The notes beneath the pieces are model-generated. The model was not told where the DNA came from. It was given only the letters and a program-made list of their open reading frames with translations, and searched no databases. The translations under genes were made by a program, and so were the position numbers. Source: JBBRXZ01 sp038232415 (GTDB lineage Bacteria > Patescibacteriota > Saccharimonadia > Saccharimonadales > UBA4665). From it: a DNA stretch of 64,000 bases. The stretch spans positions 4,173 through 68,172 of the forward strand of contig JBBSHY010000002.1 of the NCBI GenBank assembly GCA_038232415.1, written 5' to 3'. Each line of letters starts with the position of its first letter. Within the stretch, counting starts at the first letter, position 1. Below, one piece after another: positions 58,478-64,000 of the stretch.

Positions 58478-59773
58478 TTATTGTCGCTTCTTTCTCTCCA
58501 GGGCTGCTCGTCCGGCAAACACTGCCTTGGAGCCCAACTGTTCTTCTATGCGTAAAAGTTCATTATACTTTGCTACCCGGTCTGTGCGGCTTAAGCTGCC
58601 GGTTTTTATCTGACCGGTACCGAGCCCGACTGCCAGGTGCGCAATAGTCGTATCTTCGGTTTCGCCGGAACGATGCGATATGACAGCTTTCCAGCCGGCA
58701 TCATGGGCCATCTTCACGGCATCTATAGTTTCGCTAAGTGTGCCAATTTGATTTAGTTTGATAAGAATTGCATTGGCGGCTCTCTGGGCAATACCCTTTT
58801 TAAGGATCTCAGTATTGGTAACAAGTAAGTCGTCGCCCACTATCTGGAGACGGTCACCAAGCAGGGAGGTAAGTTGTTGCCAGCCGGACCAGTCATCTTC
58901 AGCTAAACCATCTTCGATCGAAGCTATTGGGTATTGCCGGACGAGCTCCTGGTAAAATTTAATCAAGCTCTGACTATCAAGTGATTTGTTTTCACTCCTA
59001 AGCTGGTATTGGCCGCTTATGAACAGTTCGCTAGCTGCTGTATCCAGCGCTAATACTACGTCGCGTCCTAACGAATAGCCGGCTTTGCTGACGGCTGTTG
59101 CGATTAGTTCGAGCGCTTCCACATTCCCATTTTTTACAGCGGGCGCATAACCGCCTTCGTCGCCGACTGTCGTGCCATAACCATTTGTATGGAGGACTTT
59201 GCCTAGCGTGTGGAAAATTTCGGCGCCCATTTGGATAGCCTGGCTAAAGCTTTGCGCGCCGACGGGCATAATCATGAACTCCTGAATGTCGGTGCTGCCT
59301 GCCGCGTGTTTACCGCCATTGATTATGTTCATCATTGGGAGGGGCAATGTGAGATTGGAGTTGTCGGCCAGATCAGCGAAATATTTATATAATGGTTGCT
59401 TGTGGCTCGCCGCGGCAGCTTTAGTTGTGCCCAGCGAAACAGCTAAAATTGCATTGGCTCCCAAACGGCTCTTATTTGGCGTGCCGTCTAATACGACCAT
59501 CAGCTTATCGATAGCCCGTTGATCATCAGCATCATGCCCCAAGAGTGCTTGTTTTATATCGGTATTGATATGGCTTACAGCTTTTAGAACGCTTTTACCG
59601 CCGTAAGGCGCGTCGTTGTCGCGAAGTTCTACTGCTTCACGTGTGCCGGTGCTGGCGCCGGACGGTACGGCGGCTCTGCCGAGTGTGCCATCTTCTAATG
59701 TAACGTCGGCTTCAACTGTCGGGTTGCCTCTGCTATCTAGTATCTGCCGGGCAAAAACATCTGCTATTTTCAT
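58478..59773 (-). CDS. eno: enolase
   Basis: 431 residues, full length. ARQILDSRGNPTVEADV, VPSGASTGTREAVELRD, the catalytic loop SIEDGLAEDDW and SHRSGETEDTTIAHLAVG with KTGSLSRTDR. Dehydrates 2-phosphoglycerate to phosphoenolpyruvate. Followed by gpmA, so the two last steps before pyruvate kinase are co-expressed. Promoter candidate on the minus strand: TTGTCC, 19-nt spacer, TACAAT, with AAGGGG near the start. Confidence 0.97.
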   Translation of the reverse strand: MKIADVFARQILDSRGNPTVEADVTLEDGTLGRAAVPSGASTGTREAVELRDNDAPYGGKSVLKAVSHINTDIKQALLGHDADDQRAIDKLMVVLDGTPNKSRLGANAILAVSLGTTKAAAASHKQPLYKYFADLADNSNLTLPLPMMNIINGGKHAAGSTDIQEFMIMPVGAQSFSQAIQMGAEIFHTLGKVLHTNGYGTTVGDEGGYAPAVKNGNVEALELIATAVSKAGYSLGRDVVLALDTAASELFISGQYQLRSENKSLDSQSLIKFYQELVRQYPIASIEDGLAEDDWSGWQQLTSLLGDRLQIVGDDLLVTNTEILKKGIAQRAANAILIKLNQIGTLSETIDAVKMAHDAGWKAVISHRSGETEDTTIAHLAVGLGTGQIKTGSLSRTDRVAKYNELLRIEEQLGSKAVFAGRAALERKKRQ

Positions 59774-59861
59774 ATAAATTACACATTTTCCCCTTACACT
59801 TTATTGTAGCAGGCATTTTAACAGGCAGGACAAAACCACGCTCTCGTGGTAGTCTGAAGCT

Positions 59862-60527
59862 ATGAAACCAGCCAGAATGATAAAAACATTCAATGACCGT
59901 TATCCGCTGGTTGGGCCGGTTTTCTGGATGACCAGCGTTCAGTACTTCATAACCCAGATTGTAGTAGCTCACGCCTGGACAAGTTTTTATAGTCTGTCCC
60001 GTAATCCGATTAGTGATTTGGGTAATACTGCGTGCGGGGTTTACTCGGGCCGGTTAGTATGCTCACCTCTCCATAACTGGATGAATGCTTCGTTTGTAGT
60101 GTTAGGATTGACGATGATTGCCGGCTCCTTGCTTATATACCATGAATTCCGCAAAAGCCGGGCTGGTGCAGTCGGTTTTAATTTTATGGCTCTGGCTGGT
60201 TTCGGCACTATACTGGTGGGATTATTCCCGGAAAATACTGTCAGTGCTCTTCATGCACTTGGCGCGGCACTGCCGTTTTTTATCGGTAATGTGGGCTTAA
60301 TAGTGCTGGGCCTGGCTTTGGATATACCGCGAGCCTTTAAATATTACACAATTTTCTCAGGTGTTATCGCACTGATTGCCCTAGTGCTTTTTTATACGAA
60401 TATCTATTTAGGAATTGGCCAAGGCGGCATGGAACGGATTACCGCCTACCCGCAAACTATCTGGCTAATCATTTTTGGTATTTATATGTCCAGTAATCAT
60501 TTTAGAGGCCGTACTTCTAACCATTAA
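59862..60527 (+). CDS. DUF998 family membrane protein
   Basis: 221 residues, six membrane helices. Typical DUF998 features: YSLSRNPISDLGNTACG (usually SDLG), NASFVVLGLTMIAG, VGLFPENTVSALHALGA (the GxFPEN..xxH motif) and a last helix YPQTIWLIIFGIYM. Role unknown. A hairpin (CCACG-CTCT-CGTGG) lies just upstream. Divergent from eno. Confidence 0.85.
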   Translation: MKPARMIKTFNDRYPLVGPVFWMTSVQYFITQIVVAHAWTSFYSLSRNPISDLGNTACGVYSGRLVCSPLHNWMNASFVVLGLTMIAGSLLIYHEFRKSRAGAVGFNFMALAGFGTILVGLFPENTVSALHALGAALPFFIGNVGLIVLGLALDIPRAFKYYTIFSGVIALIALVLFYTNIYLGIGQGGMERITAYPQTIWLIIFGIYMSSNHFRGRTSNH

Positions 60528-60545
60528 TAACACATAAAAATTTTG

Positions 60546-61220
60546 TTACTTGAGTATATTCACAGCTCTTGATGCCACTAAGGCCAATGCCGTGAGCGAA
60601 ACGAGCGACTGGGTCATCATAAGTACTTTAGCAATACGAGTTAAGGGCATTGTGTCTGTGGGGCTGAAGGCAGTGGCATTGGTGGCCGAAACGTAAAGAT
60701 AATCTACGAAATTGGGGCGCCAGCCAATCGGCGCTAATTCCGGATTTTGCATCTGCGGGAAAGAAAAATCCCTGTCCCTTATATCGCTCTTGTGGCGCTT
60801 AACCGGGCCACCCGAATCCAATTCCCAATACAGCAGTCCAAAGACAATAATATTGGTGAGAAATATATTAACAGCCGTAATTATCAGACCATGTCCGTCC
60901 TCAACTTTGCCTCCTACTAAGAGTATGTGGGCCAACCGCTGAAGGGCGTATATATTGGCAATGGCAATAAAAACTATTAAAGTGACGGAGTTAAATTTTC
61001 TTAGCAGAGGATTGGTAAACACGTACTTCTTACTCGTCAAAAATAAAGATATCACCAGAAAGCCTTCCAGTATCGGCAGGGCAAAACGCGGCCCGACTAC
61101 AAACTTATCGGGCAGTAGTAGTTGCAGTAACAGTGCCAGGACTACGGTGAACTCTACATGCCATATCGGGTCACCGTCTAAGGCATTACGGTCAGGTAGT
61201 TTAAGGTCGGGTTTTTGCAT
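60546..61220 (-). CDS. membrane protein with ion-channel-like C-terminal segment
   Basis: 224 residues, about five membrane helices. NFVDYLYVSATNATAFSPTD followed by TMPLTRIAKVLMMTQSLVSL resembles the pore-and-helix segment of two-helix ion channels (Ion_trans_2), though the potassium selectivity TxGYG is not present; similar proteins in actinobacteria are annotated only as membrane proteins. TATAAT at 61231-61236, 10 nt before the ATG, gives a nearly leaderless start. Convergent with the DUF998 gene, 18 bp apart. Confidence 0.75.
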   Translation of the reverse strand: MQKPDLKLPDRNALDGDPIWHVEFTVVLALLLQLLLPDKFVVGPRFALPILEGFLVISLFLTSKKYVFTNPLLRKFNSVTLIVFIAIANIYALQRLAHILLVGGKVEDGHGLIITAVNIFLTNIIVFGLLYWELDSGGPVKRHKSDIRDRDFSFPQMQNPELAPIGWRPNFVDYLYVSATNATAFSPTDTMPLTRIAKVLMMTQSLVSLTALALVASRAVNILK

Positions 61221-61362
61221 GACTTGACTAATTATACGTGAGATACATCGTTTGTCATATATATAATAGTATGTCTAAGCATGCCCGACGGTAAAGTCAT
61301 AATGTGTATAAATAGTTTCAACTTTTTAAGTCCGGGCAGCTTAACGCAGGCCTGAACCGCTC

Positions 61363-61839
61363 TTAGAGGTAAGTCAATTCTTTAAGTTTCGTGATTACTT
61401 CTTGGTTTGATTTGTAGACAAGGACCTCCATGCCAGCTTTAGACGCAGCTAGAGTATTGGCCGTTTTGTCGTCTATATAAAGGACTTCATCAGGCCGGCA
61501 GTTAATTATGTTTGCAATTTTTACATATGCCTGTGAATCGGTTTTATCTATGCCTAATTTTTGGGCGCTGAGCACACCTGTTATTGAGTTTTCTATTAGG
61601 CTTTTTATTGAAGGATGGTCTTGTATAGTCTCGGTAGTAAATACGTATACCGGTATGCGTGAGTTCACACGCTTATAAAAACTAAGTAATTCGTCATTTA
61701 ATACAAAATAGTTAAAGAATGGGTAGTGCGGATTGCGTCGTAACAAGCTATTATTTAGCGCGTTTAATCCACTTTGATATTTTTTATCTTTTGGGTGAAG
61801 TAACACCCTGGAGAAGTCCGTAACAGCTATTTTTATCAT
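61363..61839 (-). CDS. HAD-superfamily protein with altered catalytic motif
   Basis: 158 residues. Motif I reads AVTDFSRVLL: the nucleophile Asp is present but the second Asp of DxD is a Ser. Motif II Thr is in VYVFTTET, motif III Lys in KTDSQAYVKIA and motif IV in VLYIDDKTANTLAASKAGM, all in proper order. So the fold and three motifs are intact, while the general acid is lost; it may be a slow phosphatase, a phosphonatase-like enzyme or a binding protein. Closest in layout to small beta-phosphoglucomutase/REG-2 types. Confidence 0.8.
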   Translation of the reverse strand: MIKIAVTDFSRVLLHPKDKKYQSGLNALNNSLLRRNPHYPFFNYFVLNDELLSFYKRVNSRIPVYVFTTETIQDHPSIKSLIENSITGVLSAQKLGIDKTDSQAYVKIANIINCRPDEVLYIDDKTANTLAASKAGMEVLVYKSNQEVITKLKELTYL

Positions 61840-61883
61840 GATATTATGCCGATCTTGTTTTAATCATTATTAATGATAGATAC

Positions 61884-62081
61884 TTATTTAAAAGGCGGGA
61901 TAGATAATTGAATAAATAAGAAACCGGGGACTAACTGTAAAATAAGTAGACCAGTGGTGGCTATTAATGCTCGCAAGACTTTATTTTGTTTACTGAATCT
62001 TCTTAAACAGAAGACTATGAAGAAATATGAAGCGGCAGCAATTATTATCTGAAGGATTGTGATTTGCACGATAAAGGGCAT
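61884..62081 (-). CDS. small two-helix membrane protein
   Basis: 65 residues, two membrane helices (about 5-25 and 40-58) joined by a basic loop (LRRFSKQNK). TATAAT at 62088-62093 ends exactly 6 nt before the ATG, matching the leaderless pattern, which supports a real gene. No family. It could be a holin-like, regulatory or structural small protein. Confidence 0.6.
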   Translation of the reverse strand: MPFIVQITILQIIIAAASYFFIVFCLRRFSKQNKVLRALIATTGLLILQLVPGFLFIQLSIPPFK

Positions 62082-62179
62082 TCAAAGATTATATCAACAA
62101 TTCTCTCTGCTCATAACCAGGCGCATGCAGCGATTTGTTACATTGAAAGGGTTAACTTAATGGTTAAGGAGTAAATAAT

Positions 62180-62389
62180 ATGCAAAAAATTCCCACGTTT
62201 TTGACCTATAATGATCAGGCTGAAGAAGCGGTTAATTTATATACCTCCGTTTTCAAAAATTCCCAGATTGGCAGAGTTAGTCGTTACGGCGATACCGGAC
62301 CCGGCCAGAAGGGCAGCGTAATGTCCGCAACATTCCAGATCGATAAAATTGACATAAATGGTTTGAAGCAAGCCTACGAACAACAATAA
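62180..62389 (+). pseudogene. VOC/PhnB-like protein with in-frame internal deletion
   Basis: 69 codons. The first ~50 (IPTFLTYNDQAEEAVNLYTS, then IGRVSRYGDTGPGQKGSVMS) are the N-terminal half of a PhnB/YjdN-type glyoxalase-fold protein of about 150 residues. It then reads ATFQI followed at once by DKIDINGLKQAYEQQ, which corresponds to the C-terminal end of that family. About 85 residues, including the second metal-binding half, are missing without frameshift. AAGGAG precedes the ATG, so the shortened protein may still be made, but a working active site is unlikely. Confidence 0.72.
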
Positions 62390-62450
62390 TGGGCGTGATA
62401 GCTCTATAAAATTTCTGGCTGAGCGTTCAAAATCTTGCTAGAATATTATG

Positions 62451-63383
62451 ATGATCAGTAAGGGTAAGCGCCGGACATATGCTCAGAGAATCAATCCCCG
62501 GCTGAATTCCGTCTTGGGCGCCTCGCTGCGGGCAGCTGGCTTTGACCCAGCCGACATCAAGCGTGCAGTCAGGGCAGCTATTGATGAGGACCTCCATTGG
62601 GGACCCGATCTTACCACATTGGCGACTATTAGCCAGAACACGCAAGCAGTCGCTGACATAATCACCCGACAGCCAGGCGTGCTGGCTGGGTTGCCAGTTG
62701 CCATGGCTGTCTTCGATGCCGTCGGGATGCCGTGGGATGCCGCCAAAGCGTTGCAGGTGGATGGCGAAGTAGTGGCGGCAGGAGTTCCTATACTGCGGAT
62801 CACTGGCTCTTTGCGCAAGATTCTGGGCGCCGAAAGAACTCTCCTGAACTTTCTGAGCCACCTGTCGGGAATCGCTACCGCCACCAGGGCCTGGGTGGAT
62901 GCGGTTGACGGTACGGGGTGTGTGGTGCGGGATACTCGCAAAACCACGCCGGGCCTACGCTGTCTTGAGAAGTACGCTGTGCGGTGTGGTGGTGGCACGA
63001 ATCATCGAATGGGACTGGGCGATGCCGCTCTAATTAAGGACAATCACGTGGTTGCAGCCGGAGGGATTACCGCGGCGATCCAGGCCGTGCGCCAAGCCGC
63101 CCCCGCTATTCCGCTCGAGGTGGAATGTGACACCCTCGCTCAGGTCCGTGAAGCGCTGACTGCCAGAGTTAAGCTGATCCTACTCGACAATATGTCGCTC
63201 GACAATATAAAGGCTGCAGTCGCGCTAGGAACTGACTACCCAGCAACTGATTTCGAGGCCAGCGGGGGCTTGCGGCTGGAAAATGCTAGAGCAGTCGCGG
63301 AAACTGGTGTGCACTTTCTGGCCGTGGGCGCCCTGACACACTCAAGCCCCGCCCTGGACTTCGGTCTGGATCTCCGACCGTAG
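62451..63383 (+). CDS. nadC: nicotinate-nucleotide pyrophosphorylase (quinolinate phosphoribosyltransferase)
   Basis: 310 residues from the second of two adjacent ATGs; TAGAAT (62439-62444) ends 6 nt before it. DEDLHWGPDLTT, VVRDTRKTTPGLRCLEKYAV, CGGGTNHRMGLGDAALIKDNH and EASGGLRLENA are NadC motifs with the phosphate- and quinolinate-binding Arg, Lys and His. Base composition differs sharply from the neighbours: two 60-base lines counted (62521-62580, 62701-62760) are each 65 percent G+C, and codons end mostly in G or C. The protein looks actinobacterial, so recent transfer is likely. No nadA or nadB nearby; it faces nadM. Confidence 0.93.
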   Translation: MISKGKRRTYAQRINPRLNSVLGASLRAAGFDPADIKRAVRAAIDEDLHWGPDLTTLATISQNTQAVADIITRQPGVLAGLPVAMAVFDAVGMPWDAAKALQVDGEVVAAGVPILRITGSLRKILGAERTLLNFLSHLSGIATATRAWVDAVDGTGCVVRDTRKTTPGLRCLEKYAVRCGGGTNHRMGLGDAALIKDNHVVAAGGITAAIQAVRQAAPAIPLEVECDTLAQVREALTARVKLILLDNMSLDNIKAAVALGTDYPATDFEASGGLRLENARAVAETGVHFLAVGALTHSSPALDFGLDLRP

Positions 63384-63411
63384 CCTTAATAGGTGGGGTG
63401 TCAGACAGTGG

Positions 63412-63900
63412 CTATGATGCGGAAATACTGCCTTTGATTATTGAGGCGGTAGCAGAGGGTACTAATGGTAGCCAATCGCTTTCTTTGGTAGCTAATTTTT
63501 GACGGACCAAGGTACCACTTACACCCGTTAAGACTTTGATTGCCCTAACCTCAAGGCCTTTCGCGACGAACAATTGTCGCACTAATTCATTGTTAGTAAA
63601 GACTATGTCAAATTGTGGTACGTAGTGTCTCACGTGCTCTACCCAATTGTTGTTGTCATGAACGTCGGGCACTTCTGCAATGGAAAACTTATTGATACCC
63701 TCTGTTGTCAGTGTTTGTTCAATCATTTGTCGGCGCTGCTGTACCGAAAACGGCTGACTTTTTAAATTATGGTATTGGCTGCTACCGATAACAATAATTA
63801 ACTTGCTGACACTGGGCAGGATAGTGGTTACCGCAAATAAATGCCCATTGTGAAAGGGCTGGAATTTGCCGACGTAGAGACCTATTTTTCCAGCTGGCAT
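63412..63900 (-). CDS. nadM: nicotinamide-nucleotide adenylyltransferase (NadM type)
   Basis: 162 residues. IGLYVGKFQPFHNGHLFAVT is the HxGH nucleotidyltransferase motif (HNGH), and VLTGVSGTLVRQKLA near the C-terminus is the ISGTxxR-type motif. Length and sequence fit NadM (archaeal-type) rather than NadD. It joins NMN or NaMN with ATP to make the dinucleotide. Convergent with nadC (28 bp), which makes NaMN, so a NAD pathway is present in two unlike genes. It overlaps the end of the next gene by 19 nt. Confidence 0.9.
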   Translation of the reverse strand: MPAGKIGLYVGKFQPFHNGHLFAVTTILPSVSKLIIVIGSSQYHNLKSQPFSVQQRRQMIEQTLTTEGINKFSIAEVPDVHDNNNWVEHVRHYVPQFDIVFTNNELVRQLFVAKGLEVRAIKVLTGVSGTLVRQKLATKESDWLPLVPSATASIIKGSISAS

Positions 63901-64000
63901 ATTTGAGGAGGCAGGGATTTAAAACTATTACTCTCTACGCGCTTCTGGACAGTCTCAATCTCATCTTTAGTAATGCCTGGTAGGGTGATCTGATTAAAGG
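63882..64000 (-). CDS. unidentified gene, C-terminal 39 codons only (cut by window edge)
   Basis: An open frame enters from the right edge and ends at TAG (63882-63884), overlapping nadM by 19 nt. The visible part reads NQITLPGITKDEIETVQKRV and then a short hydrophilic tail; not enough to assign. Overlap and direction suggest an operon with nadM. Confidence 0.6.
   Translation of the reverse strand, partial: FNQITLPGITKDEIETVQKRVESNSFKSLPPQICQLEK

Noticed and set aside
1..64000. Alternative genetic code (UGA as Gly or Trp, as in some CPR groups)
   Set aside because: Family alignments end naturally at TGA, TAA and TAG, and conserved Trp and Gly positions use TGG and GGN.
1..64000. CRISPR array or anti-phage island
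   Set aside because: No regularly spaced repeats and no cas or known defence nuclease genes seen; only two toxin-antitoxin modules and one IS.

Overview
This window reads as bacterial chromosome from a member of the Candidate Phyla Radiation, most likely a Saccharibacteria (TM7)-like organism. That assignment is inference, from short reduced operons, a 47-residue ribosomal protein L32, L32-nusB-Nudix-rnc and rpsP-KH-trmD clusters, a complete D-Ala peptidoglycan branch, LPxTG-type surface protein architecture and many conserved proteins without recognisable families. All convincing genes read with the standard code (UGA as stop). The gene set is richer than that of a minimal epibiont: glutamine synthetase, glutamate dehydrogenase, superoxide dismutase, SAH recycling, thiamine and NAD salvage and a phosphoketolase route are all present.

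Layout. 1-5,000 is accessory DNA: a methyltransferase cut by the left edge, a MEDS-domain protein lying between two homologous serine-recombinase tails, and a 2,166-bp IS1595-family element (1677-3842) with 28-bp terminal inverted repeats and an exact 8-bp target duplication, inserted in one of those recombinase genes. The element carries two small membrane-protein genes, a tRNA-like sequence and hairpins besides its transposase. 5,000-8,270 has a DHFR-fold reductase, BrnT/BrnA and MazE/MazF toxin-antitoxin pairs and alanine racemase. 8,280-14,750 (minus strand) has a large membrane protein and a thiamine module: a TPP riboswitch with terminator controlling an HMP/thiamine-type ABC transporter, downstream of thiamine pyrophosphokinase and a class IV aminotransferase. 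Two tRNA genes (Cys, Leu) follow.

15,000-26,060 holds a MurF-like ligase, glutamate dehydrogenase, D-Ala-D-Ala ligase, an aminotransferase, a long eukaryote-type GMP synthetase, a SET-domain protein and leucyl-tRNA synthetase. 26,700-30,840 is the information-processing block (rpmF, nusB, Nudix, rnc, rpsP, khpA, trmD). 30,880-41,280 has a two-component system, SOD, a Crp-type regulator divergent from a phosphoketolase fused to a CoA-binding domain, an AMP-forming acetyl-CoA synthetase, phosphoglucosamine mutase and a GNAT enzyme. 41,400-56,360 mixes envelope proteins (CAP, L,D-transpeptidase, LPNTG protein), purU, ahcY with a PfkB kinase, glnA, a DNA glycosylase and NAD(P)HX dehydratase. 56,400-64,000 has an ArsR/SRPBCC pair, a truncated ABC ATPase, gpmA-eno, membrane proteins, and nadC (unusually GC-rich) facing nadM.

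Two window-wide patterns stand out. First, about twenty genes that begin transcription units have a sigma70-like -10 hexamer only 6-12 nt before the start codon and no usable Shine-Dalgarno, so leaderless mRNAs look common; internal operon genes do carry Shine-Dalgarno sequences. This decided several start codons below. Second, several genes survive as internally deleted or truncated stubs (an SDR, a VOC protein, an ABC ATPase, recombinase tails), which suggests ongoing loss by deletion.
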